Origin: Eledone cirrhosa | Lineage: Eukaryota > Mollusca > Cephalopoda > Octopoda > Eledonidae | Length of the DNA: 64,000 bases | Reading direction: 5' to 3' | Assembly (NCBI GenBank): GCA_964016885.1 | Contig: OZ024743.1 | Coordinates: forward strand, 163,241,642-163,305,641 | Shown here: in pieces, positions 44,010 through 53,995 of the stretch | Position numbering within the stretch: the stretch's first letter is position 1 | Layout of the letters: each line of letters starts with the position of its first letter | Translations under genes and position numbers: made by a program | Notes under the pieces: generated by a model | What the model was told of the DNA's origin: nothing | Database searches by the model: none | The model's input: only the letters and a program-made list of their open reading frames with translations

Positions 44010-44350
44010 TTTTTATTTGTGGTCCGTTTTTTATGGGGGGGGGTCCATTTTTTATTGGGGGGATCCGCTTTTTATTTTTTATTTGACGTGAGGGGGTGGG
44101 GTTATTTGGAATCCGTTTTTTATTTTGGGGGGGTGTCCGTTTTTTATGGGGGGATCCGTTTTTTATTTGGGGGGAGGGGCTTTTTTTATTTGGAATCCGT
44201 TCTTTTTATTGGGGGTGGGGTCCGATTTTTATTGGGGTATCCGTTTTTTATTGGGGGGGGGGCGTTTTTTTATTGGGGAGGTCCGTTTTTTATTGGGGGG
44301 ATCCGTTTTTATTTGGGGGGGGGGGGGGGGTCCGTTTTTTATTGGGGGTG
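44010..44350 (+). repeat. G-rich ~20-bp tandem array
   Basis: Repeated units of the form 'ggggatccgttttttattgg' with variable G runs of 4-14. Many runs of four or more G suggest G-quadruplex potential on the plus strand. The apparent Gly/Phe-rich open frames here are a by-product of the repeat. Confidence 0.9.
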
Positions 44351-44354
44351 GATC

Positions 44355-45626
44355 ACCCAATTCACACTTTTGAAGCAAAATGTCAAAGAGTTCCCGTAGA
44401 CCTTTTGGTGATTTCAACAAAACACCCTCTGCTAAAGTGGAATCCCATTGCGAATCATCTTCCAAAAGACCACGCTTAAAGCAGGCTTCCCGGTACGTAT
44501 CACATATTTCTCCATCAACAGTTTTGAGGTCCTGAAAACTTTGCGGGCCTACAACTTCATGCAGAAGAAGGCGGAGATGAAAGCACTCATGCTGACTTGG
44601 GGGCACAGTGTAAACCCTTCCAAGACAGCTGTCAAATTTTAAACCAGGATGTCTTTCAACAGCCTGACCTGACTTCTTCGCACCCAAGTGTTTTTCGACC
44701 ATATAAAGTAGGATGGAACCTGGGGGTACTCAATTGTTTGCGCAAATGTATCGAACTGGTAAAGTTTGAAGAAACCCGTCAGAGTGGTCTCTTTCGGATC
44801 GGCGGCCAACTTGGTGGCCGTTTGGTCCGTAAAGTAAACCCTTTGCCCATTTTCCAAATGTACCGCAAGCTGTACGATGGCGGGTGCCGTTGGTGTAGGG
44901 GTAAACCAAATAGGCGCTAAAAAGCTTCATTGCTACTGATGTACCGCCCCGCCAGGTATTCTGTGACCTCGTGCCTACTATTTTCAGCTTGAAATGCGAA
45001 CATTGCGGCATCAGAGCCCTTATTTACATATTTGCATATGTATATCGACTTGAGGGAGTTGCAAAACTCAACGTTGATATGGGCGTTGAACATCTTAAAG
45101 AGAAGCGGGCAGTAAGGGACCAGCCATCTATTGTCGACTTGAACTCCCTTTACTGTTGTGGTGAAGTCACCGTTCTCGGGCCGTCTCCGCCTGTACAGGG
45201 GGTACCCGTCGCCATCAGTCTGAGTCTGGTCAACAAATATTTTTGGGTATCCCTTACTGCACGGCTCCCCTTTCAGATACGTGTGATGCTCATTAGGACC
45301 CGACGCCGTACACGGATCATGTAAGCTTTGACGATGTCATGTAATTCCTGGTCAGTTGCTGGGTTAGGGATTTCAGCCGAAATGAAGCTGTCTATGGCAT
45401 TTGAATTGATTTTATCAGCTAACCAAATCAAAATGTGAGCATGTAGCAGCCCTCGTTTTTGGCATTTGACGGTGAACATGTCACATTTTACAGCCCCAAA
45501 TATCTTACCCTTTTTCATTAAAGCCATGAGTTTAGCCAGTTTCAGTCTGAACACTCTGGCAATGAAGTCATGTCTGTTCGAATAATTTTGCCCAGGAAAA
45601 AGTTCATGGGTTACATCCCGATTCAT
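44355..45626 (-). pseudogene. Hel-3 Rep remnant
   Basis: Minus-strand pieces parallel Hel-1: 'FPGQNYSNRHDFIARVFRLK' with 'KRGLLHAHILIWL' (the HUH box) at 45300-45600, 'ENGQRVYFTDQTATKLAADP' and 'QVPSYFIWSKNTW' at 44650-44857. 'ECFHLRLLLHEVVG' and 'DLKTVDGEICDTYREA' are at 44480-44600. Frameshifts separate them. The sequence ends where Hel-1 would enter the helicase. Confidence 0.88.
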
Positions 45627-46137
45627 ATGTCTATAGCATTAATCTGTTATATGAAGTGTTATTTTGCGGGTTGTTATTTGCAATAAGCCGATTGAAAATG
45701 CCCCAGATAAGCCGTATGTCAATACGGAACGCTCAATATGGAACGCTCAATACGGAACGCTCCACTGCAGTGTTGTCATATAGGGAGTGAAGAGCGACAG
45801 AGAGAGCAAAGCAGTTAAATTATAGAGAGAGGGAATATACGGAACGCTCCATTTGATCATACACACTGTTTCTCTCTCTACAATGTTGTCATATAGAGAG
45901 TGAAGAGCGACAGAGAGAGAGAGAGAGAGAGAGTAAAGCAGTTAAATTATAGAGAGGGGGAATGATCATGATCGAATTTTGCCCTTATTGTTGATGGATT
46001 TGAAATTTATTTGCTTCATGACCTTTTCCTGACTAAAAGCAATAATTGTCCTGACTTTGAATAGAATCCGTTGGAAATTGTGGACGTGCATACGTTACAA
46101 ACCTTAACACACACATCCTCAGATTTGTATATATAGA

Positions 46138-47155
46138 CTAGCAGTTTAGCCCGGCGCTGCTCGGGTTTGTGCATTTGCTATGAAAAGTTACATACAGGTA
46201 AACGCGGCTTGAAAGCGAATAGCTTATCAATTATGTGCATAAAGCAGTTGAACCGGTTATTAAAAGTTACGAACCAATTAGCATTTTGGACAATCAATGA
46301 TGGGTTAATAATCTTCCAATAGCAAATTTAGTAGACCAAAGTTGCAAGATCGTGGCCCTGATGCCGCTGGGTGTCAGATCTGTCCGCCATGGGTGACCCT
46401 ACCAGGAAATAGTTTTCCAGACGGCATAGCTCCAACACCTCCAACACCTCCAACACCTGCACCAACATCTATAGCACCTCTTTGTAGACGATATTGCGTG
46501 TCATCTTGAGGAGTGTAAACAAAAAGTCAATTCCTGCTCCCTACGCGGGAACAGGCAACATAAAGTTGGCCATGGGAGAAGCATGGCTCCCCCAAATGGA
46601 TGCCCGCTACCGACAATGTTTGCCCTTGTGACTTGTTAATGGACATGGCAAAGCATGGTCTTACCGGGAATTGGGATCGCCGAAAATCGAACGGGATATC
46701 TGACGCCGAGGGGAAAAGGTTCATCCTTGGAATGAAAACATTCTCCCCTCTCCCGCACCCCGTTACAATGGTGGCCTCAATCAAGTGGGGCATCAGTGAC
46801 TTGACGACCATGCGAGTACCGTAGCACTGTTTTGGTGGACGCAAGTTTCTTATTAGCATAATGGGACAGCCAACCCTAAGCTTATGAATGAGCTTTGGGG
46901 GCTCAAGGGAATTTAATAACTCAACCGGATAATTAACGATATCGTCGGGGTCTGACGTCCGGTCGATAGATTTGTGTTCTTTACCGGGAATCTTCTCAAT
47001 CAGCTGCTCGTTAATAAAATTAACCATGGTATTTTTTGGAGCAAGGATAGCTCTTTCGCTGAGCCAATTGAGGTTTTTAAAGTTAGATGAGACATTAGGA
47101 AAAACTGCTTCCCAAAGGTCAGAAGGGCTGCTCAAAGGTCAGAAGGGCTGCTCAA
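46138..47155 (-). mobile_element. Helitron Hel-4: 3' half with helicase C-terminus
   Basis: The 3' CTAG (complement at 46138-46141) directly joins the 5' TCT of Hel-3 with no spacer. The helicase part at 46527-47135 has 'NWLSERAILAPKNTMV', 'VGCPIMLIRNLRPPKQCYGT' and 'AMSINKSQGQTLSVAGIHLG'. A frame break follows 'ACSRVGSRN'. The 5' half is lost at about 47155, next to a short direct repeat 'ggtcagaagggctgctcaa'. Confidence 0.85.
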
Positions 47156-47159
47156 TGTT

Positions 47160-47862
47160 GCACAGGGAGTCGATTGCTATGTCTGTACGTGTTTATGTCT
47201 GTACGTGTTTGTGTGTACGTGTATACATCCGCGTATGCATGTGTATGAACATGTGTGTGTGCGTGTTTATGTATATAGGCCTGTGGGCGTGTGTCTATGT
47301 ATATACGTGCCTCTCTGAATGAATGTATGCGTATGTTTATATGTTTATATGTTCTCCTTAATGTGTGGGTATAGCGGGAGTCTATGCGTACGACTGTCGG
47401 TATCTATGTGGTTGTGTGTGTATGTGTGTCTGTGTGAGTACGCGCGTGGATGTGTGGACTACCAAACACAGCAGTAATTCATTGAAGTGTAGCAGACATG
47501 GGACAGCGGAATAATACCTGTGGTCAGTATTTATGACGATGTAGGCAACCAGCGGCCAATCACTGGACGCGCGAAGAGGATGAAGTTTTTGACAGTACTG
47601 GCCCACAGGGTCAGATACCCCAGTGAGAGAATATGCTCCGAAATCATTAGACGTGTCCGTCGAACCTGTGGGTCCAGAATCAGACAGATCCACACAATGA
47701 TTGCGTCTCGAGCTGTCCGCCGGCGAAACAATTGTAACACACAATAAATTGAGTTCAGATGTATCTCTGATTTTTCGTTTTATATTATATCATATTCTGC
47801 TGTGTAAAAGCATAGAGTGCTCAACCGGCATACCGCCTATGGAAGCATCTTAGCTACCATCC

Positions 47863-47945
<83 letters not shown>
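47160..47945. repeat. Low-complexity TG/TATG stretch ending in (CA)n
   Basis: 47160-47450 is TG-rich variable sequence. 47520-47750 has no recognised coding content. 47868-47941 is a (CA)n microsatellite of about 37 units. Confidence 0.7.
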
Positions 47946-47947
<2 letters not shown>

Positions 47948-48985
47948 TATATATTCTTTCATTTCTGAATTTGTTTAGCAAGATTCCTTATCTGAAAACG
48001 TGTGTTGAAACCGATATTGTTATACTTTGGGAGGGTGATGTTGCCAATAAGAAACACACGCACCAGTTGTTTTTACTTAAATTTATTATAAATTTCCGGT
48101 TGGTTGGTTGGTTCTATAACCGGATGGTTGTTCATATATTGTCAAAGTTCTTTCGTCACACATTCTGTGACATCTTCAGTGACGGGATTCTTTTCTTTAT
48201 TTTTTTATTTTGTGCCTCTCCTTTGTTCTGTCCTACGCCATCTTGTTTTTGTGTGTGTTGTGTGCTTAGTTTGCGCAAGTGTTAAATCCGGGTGTCTGTG
48301 TATGTTTTTATTTGTTTATTTATTTGTTTATTTACATGTTACTAGTTGGTTGTTTGTTCTATGTGTGTGTGTTTTCATTTTGTCCTTAATTATAAATTGT
48401 GATGTTGCTATTCCATTCATGTTTTCTATTTAATTTTGGTTGGAGTTCATTTATGTTTATTGCCTCTGTGATTTGCGTTTTTTCTGTGTGTAGATTCTAT
48501 TTTTATCTCTATGTTTTTTAATTTGCCCTTATGTTCTATTTTAGCATGTTGGTGGAGTATTGATGAGTCTTTTCTATCTTGGAGTTCTCGCCAGTGTTCA
48601 TTTAATCGTTCTCCTATGCTACGAGCTGTCTCACCTATGTACATTATATTCTTATTTTTACATTGTCCCTCAGTACATCTTATGCTATATACTATGTTTC
48701 TAGTTTTACAGTTAATATGGGGGCTTAGCTTACAGATTATGCATTTCCTATCTATACAGAGAGGTCTTTGAAAAGGGTATGTATTACTAATTAGTGTTTT
48801 TATGGAGGTACCTGGTCTTTCCACTATCTTAATATTTAGTTTAAGTTTATCCAGGGCCCTTCTAAATTTGTAAGCTAGTTCACCTCTAGGGGTTGTATTG
48901 ATGAACATTACACTCTGGCATTTATTGCAATCATATCATGAGTTTATTTTATTAACCTTATTCCTAGTTCTTTCTATTCTATTCC
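47946..48985 (-). mobile_element. PLE-1 copy 1: 3' end with intact GIY-YIG domain
   Basis: This is a partial Penelope-like element. The coding part at 48447-48908 (minus) includes 'ATTPRGELAYKFRRALDKLK'-type linker sequence, 'CKLSPHINCKTRNIVYSIRC' and 'IMYIGETARSIGERLNEHWR'. The Y-x..YIG pair, R and downstream 'HAKIEH' define a GIY-YIG endonuclease. The 3' UTR runs to 47946 and includes 'gtcacacattctgtgacatc'. It is arranged in tandem with copy 2. Confidence 0.88.
48447..48908 (-). CDS. PLE-1 GIY-YIG endonuclease segment (open, 5'-truncated)
   Basis: An open frame without stops over about 150 codons. The GIY-YIG fold nicks target DNA for Penelope-like reverse transcription. The Cys residues in 'CIDRKCIICK' and 'NCKTRN' form the preceding zinc-binding linker known in PLEs. 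The partner RT is absent from this copy and present in copy 2. Confidence 0.8.
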   Translation of the reverse strand: MFINTTPRGELAYKFRRALDKLKLNIKIVERPGTSIKTLISNTYPFQRPLCIDRKCIICKLSPHINCKTRNIVYSIRCTEGQCKNKNIMYIGETARSIGERLNEHWRELQDRKDSSILHQHAKIEHKGKLKNIEIKIESTHRKNANHRGNKHK

Positions 48986-48989
48986 AATA

Positions 48990-49288
48990 TTATATATTCG
49001 TTTTTGAATTTGTTTTGTGAGATTTCTTATCAGAAACGTTGAAACAGATATTGTTATACTTTGGGAAGGCCATGTTACCAATAAAAAACAGACGAACCTG
49101 TTGGATTTCACTTCAATTTATTATAAATTTCCAGTTGGCTGGTTGGTTTGATAACCGGAAGATTGTTTATATATTATCAAAACTCTTTTGTCACACATTC
49201 TGTGACCTCCTCAGTGACTAGGTTTTTATTTTGTTTGTCTTTCCTTTGTTCTGTCCTACACCATCTTGTTTTTGTGTATGAGTCACAT

Positions 49289-49383
<95 letters not shown>

Positions 49384-51700
49384 ATTTTTATTTATGTGTT
49401 TATTTACTTGTCACTAGTTGGTTGTTTGTTCTATCTGTGTGTGTCTGATTTGTTTTGTTAGTTTGGTTTTTGTGTGTGTCTGTATGTCTTCATTTTGTCC
49501 TTAATTACTAGTTGTGATGATACTATTCCACCCATGTTTTCTGTTTAATTTTGGTTGGAGTTCATTTATGTTTGTCGCCTCTGTAATTTGTCTGAGCATT
49601 GCATCTTTTCTCTGTGTGGATATAATTTTTATCTCTATATTCTTTAATGTGCCCCTATGTTCTATTTTGGTATGTTGGTGGAGTACTGATGAGTTTTTCC
49701 CATCCGGGAGTTCTCGCCAGTGTTCACTTATCCTTTCTCCTATGCTACAGGCTGTTTCACCTATGTATGTTATCTTCTTATTCCTACATTGTCCCTCAGT
49801 ACATCTTTTCTATATACTACGTTCCTAGTTTTGCAGTTAATTTTCGGGCTTAGCTTGCAGACTATGCATTTCCTATCAGCACAAGGGGATCTTTGAAATG
49901 GGTATGTTTTGCTAATTAGGGTTTTTAGAGGAATACCTGGTCTTTCAACTATCTTAATATTTAATTTGAGCTTGTCTAGGGCCCTTCTAAATCTATAAGC
50001 TAGTTTGCCTCTAGGGGTTGTATTGATAAACATTACACTCTGGTATTTATTGCTATTATACCATGAGTTTATTTTATTTACCTGATTCCTAATCCTTTCT
50101 ATTCTGTTCCAAAATTGGCTCCTATTCATGGGGCAAGTTCCATTTGCATCATTTTCTACAATCTTTGCCAATTTGGTTCTGGCTCCTTTATATGCTCTGA
50201 CCTTGTCTCTCTGATTGTAGCCAGAGAACTGCATGCAGTGGATGAAGTGTTGTATTGTCTCTCTAATTCTTTGGGGTTGCACGTGTGGGACACGTTCCTC
50301 ATCACCCTTACTAAGTCCACAATCAGTATGTTGATTTTTATGTGGTCTGAAATAGCTGCGTTTCGGTGGATCAAGTATTTGGAGGTCATGGGTTTGGCAT
50401 AATGCAAATAGAGAATTTGCGTTCTATTACTAATAGTTTCCAACCAGATTTCTGTTTCTAGTACGGGTAATCTATGGTTGGGGTGTTTACTTGGGTAGTC
50501 TATAGTAACTTTAATACTCTGGTGGATGGAGTTAGCTATTTGCTGGATGCTTTCCATGGTGTTCCTCTCTAATTCCTGACTGTTCTCCTGTGGGGGTGTT
50601 TTCACTACAATATTTATGTCATCTATATAGTGGGAGTACATAGTTAGGGTTATAAAATTGTCGTCTAATTGTTCCTTAAGTCCTCTGTCTCGCCATACGA
50701 TAAAGAGGTTAGCTATGTTACTCGCAATGCTCTCTCCAACGGCTGCCCCCTCCTCTTCGGAATATGTTTTGCCATTAAATTTGAACATATGTTCCTTAAG
50801 GGTTAGTTTTATACTGGCCCCGACCGCATATGCGATCATTGTCTTTAATTCATCATGGTTTTCGGGTGTCCTATGGTTCTGGTCCACCCACTCCATCTTT
50901 CTATGTGGGTTTTCTTGACTATTGAGGTAATGGTGGGTGGTCTGCCTCTTTCTGGCCTTGTTGGGCAGAGGCTGCTGAGGTCATGCGTGTCTAAGTATTT
51001 CTTATTGTATGTGAGTTTAAGTAGGAGTCCCAGCTCACTGGTATCAATCTCACAGAATTCCACATCACTCTCGCTGATCATTTCTACGCATTTTTTCACA
51101 GCAAAATCAACGCTGATTGATGGGTATAGGGACACTACATCTATGCTACCTATTGTAAAGCATGTTAGGTCACTAGACAGGTTGCATTCGCTGATTCTGC
51201 CGAGGAGGTCCTCTGTGCTGTCACATATATCTGGGGACATTTCGATGATAGGGCATATGGTCATGGAGAGGAAGTAGAAGAGTCTGTAGTTGCTAGCAAT
51301 ATTAGCTCCACAGACTGGTCCTGTTGGTGGTTCTGTGACTGGGTCACTATTTGCCTTGTGGTCTTTGCAAAGCCCATACAGCGTAGGTACATCATTGTTC
51401 CAGGCCTGGAATTTATTGGCAGTCCGCTTATTAGGCTGCATTATGTTAGTCCACATCATCATATGAGCGTTGAGGGTTTTTTCCCTTTCCTCATGCTCTT
51501 GTGGTGTTACTTGTCTTGTGTTGATTTGGGATTGCATTTCCTGGATGTAGTTTGGCAGACTGTCAACTGACATTCTGCCAGACTTGTCTGTTTGGATTGC
51601 ATACAGTCTCTCCATTTCGTGAGCGCTGCATGAGCTTATGCAAGCCGTTTGCAGATTTCCCCCAGTTGCTGGGCCTCCATTCTATTCTGTTTCCTACTAT
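48990..51700 (-). mobile_element. PLE-1 copy 2: RT plus GIY-YIG, frame-broken
   Basis: Minus-strand RT pieces at 50845-51615 ('TLYGLCKDHK', 'TGPVCGANIASNYRL', 'SIDVVSLYPSI') and 50156-50896 ('EEEGAAVGESIASNIANLFI', catalytic 'YIDDI', 'LPVLETEIW'). Linker at 49770-50282 ('YNSNKYQSVMFINTTPRGKL'), then GIY-YIG after a frameshift near 49812 ('YIGETACSIGER'). The 3' UTR with a (GT)n run ends at about 48990, where copy 1 starts. PLE RTs resemble telomerase. The copy is nearly full length but inactive. Confidence 0.88.
49293..49378 (+). repeat. (GT)n microsatellite in the PLE-1 3' UTR
   Basis: About 42 uninterrupted GT units. Absent from the equivalent place in PLE-1 copy 1 (about 48260). Confidence 0.95.
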
Positions 51701-51998
51701 GATGTTCTAGAATCTTTTAAAGTTTAGTTCTGGCTATTGTAAATTGTGCCTCTATTTAGTCATCAGCCCGTGATGCCAATCCTGATCGTTTGTTAAACCA
51801 AAGCTATGTAGGGTAAATTCATTGCACATCGAAGGACTTATCAGATGGGTCATAGAATGTGGAATTCCAAGCTGTATTGTTTACTATGTTGTTATTTTGA
51901 ATTGTGTTGTTTTCTTTACTTCCACCAACAGCTTCATGGTTGCTTCTATATCTCTCATTGTTTCTCCTGCCCCCTTTGTGTCACTGTTATTTTCTAAT
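51701..51998. other. No gene recognised
   Basis: Spacer between PLE-1 copy 2 and a Helitron remnant. Confidence 0.45.
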
Positions 51999-53480
51999 CT
52001 ATTTTGTGTATCTGTGTGTTAGCCAGGCTAGCAAGATACTGAAAACCACCGTGTTCTGTTGTCTAAAGAAAACAATAACATCTCGACAACTCCACTTCAT
52101 AAAACAATGTGCAATTATGTCATGTCTATCTTTAGGTTTTTGCCCTTTGTATATTTTCTCTTTGATTTCGTCCCATTTAGGACTGTGAGGGAACGTTATG
52201 AAGAAATCAGGCCTACTGTATTCTCTAACATAACACATTGCATCTTGAGTTCTTTCTTTCCAATATCTTGGACTGCCGACAAAAGTAGAAGGTAAAATTC
52301 AGGCCTACTTAATTCTTGTGCATTGAATATTCTTGAATATTCTTTGACCCTGAGCTTGGTTTAGTCCTTTTTAATATACAATAGTTGTTCAAATTCAATT
52401 TTGGCATAGAGATCAACTAAGTACATTTGGAACAATTGTTTACATCTTACAATTTGATTCCAAGTATTTCTTAGTTGTAAATGGCATGCACAATATTGCC
52501 TGGATGTAACTTTCTTATTTGGGACTGTTTGATTTGTATTTGGATTGTATAAAGGTAAATCCAACGAATAGCCATCATTTCCTCTCCAATGAATCACAGG
52601 ATATTGTAATGGATCATAGGATCTATATAATTCATTGATTTTCTTTACAGTATTATCTTTTACAGTATTACAGTATTATCTATTATTAAGTAAAAATGAT
52701 GTTTCTTCGTGGAAATTCAGTTCCAACCATTACTAATCCCATATTGTTAGATATTCGGTCATTGTACCTTCGTGTATACTCACCAGCTGGTACTCTATCT
52801 GCACAAATTGATAATTGAAGATTTGGACTGTTAACAAAAGATGTCATATTTTTAATTTGACTGATTAGCTCACTATTCTCCAAAAGCATCTCTTGGATGT
52901 CTCTTATAGTGTGCAACTATAGGAAACCTACTATTTGTAGTATTATTTTGTTCATTTAAATCCAGGGCATGCAACAGGCGGCCTGCGGGCCATAATCCGG
53001 CCTGCCAGACCAACCACAGTCGCCTGCGATGACCGTTTTTAATTTTTACCTTGTAGACTTATTTAGAATTTTTTTCGTAACTGTAATACAATTTTCTGTT
53101 AGTTGACCTTTACTAAAGGGCTTCACTAATGGGGTTATGTGTGTTATAATTTCCCAGTTCCATGTTATGGAAAGAAGTTGTGGTGAATCTTTGGAATAGT
53201 GCTTAATAAATATTAATGGCCCTAATAGTTGTTCCAATGTTCAAAAGTGGCCCGCCAATGGAATATGTTGCACACCCCTGTTTAAATCATCAATAAAATA
53301 AACTTGAGCATATTTAGGAATATTATCAACTGCATTATTTAATGAACTTATTCTGTGATAAATTTGACCTTGTATTTTGAAAACGCATGAATCCTGGTAG
53401 AGATATTGATTCATCGACTCCGAAGGATGTCATTGAAAACTTTCGTTATATTTTTTTTATATTCTTTAAGAAGTTTTTGG
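51999..53480 (-). pseudogene. Helitron Rep N-region remnant, split by a hAT MITE
   Basis: Minus-strand order: 'NAVDNIPKYAQVYFIDD' (about 53330), then after the MITE 'MHTIRDIQEMLLENSELISQ' and 'AGEYTRRYNDRISNN' (52686-52916), 'GNDGYSLDLPLYNPNTNQ' and 'KIEFEQLLYIKKD' (52361-52597), and 'YSRPDFFITFPHSPKWDEIK' (about 52150-52238). These match the helitron-like N domain and Rep start of Hel-1 in order. The family differs from Hel-1. The HUH box and helicase are missing. Confidence 0.82.
52963..53280. mobile_element. hAT-type MITE with 8-bp target duplication
   Basis: The 318-bp element begins 'cagggcatgcaacaggcggc' and ends 'atatgttgcacacccctg', so the termini are imperfect inverted repeats starting CAGGG. 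It is flanked by identical 'tttaaatc' at 52955-52962 and 53281-53288. An 8-bp duplication and CAGGG ends are hallmarks of hAT elements. No transposase. Confidence 0.92.
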
Positions 53481-53599
53481 AATCCAGTGTTTCCCCCAGC
53501 ATTAGTGTATTTAAAGGTTCAGGTGGTCTTTCAATTTAACTTTACCATTGGAACAACATAATCCCTTAGATTCATCTCTAAATAGTTTTGCACAACAAT

Positions 53600-53950
53600 G
53601 CTTACAAACTACTGACATTGTTCTGCTGACGAAGAAGGGTTTCTCCCTGCGTACGAAAGGCCGGTTATATAATGCCTGTGTGAGGAGCGTGATGCTGCAT
53701 AGCAGTGAGACATGGGCAGCAACTGCAGAGGATATGCGAAGGCTGGAGAGAAATTAGGCAAGCATACTCCGTTGGATGTGCAATGTCAATGTGCGTGAAA
53801 GGCCGAGCATGGATGTGTTGAGAAAGAAACTGTGTCTGAAAGGGATAGATTGCGATGGTATGGACATGTGGAGGATGACCGATGGGTGAAGAAGTGCCAA
53901 GAAATGCCAATTGAAGGAAGACGTAATAGAGGTAGACCATTGATAACGTA
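53600..53950 (+). pseudogene. LINE-A copy E fragment
   Basis: 'LLTKKGFSLRTKGRLYNACV', 'MLHSSETWAATAEDMRRLER', then a TAG, and 'ILRWMCNVNVRERPS'. The C-terminal portion breaks off at about 53990, where the palindrome's left arm starts. Confidence 0.8.
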
Positions 53951-53995
53951 ATTTTCCAAAGTGACACTGTTGTTAAATGAATTTGTGCTGTTTGC

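Larger units (their letters stand above)
43581..46137 (-). mobile_element. Helitron Hel-3: complete termini, helicase deleted
   Basis: Minus strand: 5' TCTATATATACAAATCTGAG at 46137, 3' 'cgccgggctaaactgCTAG' at 43581-43584 followed by T. It contains Rep-domain remnants but no helicase motor. A G-rich tandem array sits near its 3' end. Confidence 0.85.

Noticed and set aside
44019..44479. Gly/Phe/Trp-rich proteins on the plus strand
   Set aside because: They are translations of the G-rich tandem array in Hel-3.
47868..47941. CRISPR-like regular repeat
   Set aside because: It is a simple CA dinucleotide run without spacers, in eukaryotic DNA.
49148..49417. Cys/Val repeat protein
   Set aside because: It is a (GT)n microsatellite translation.
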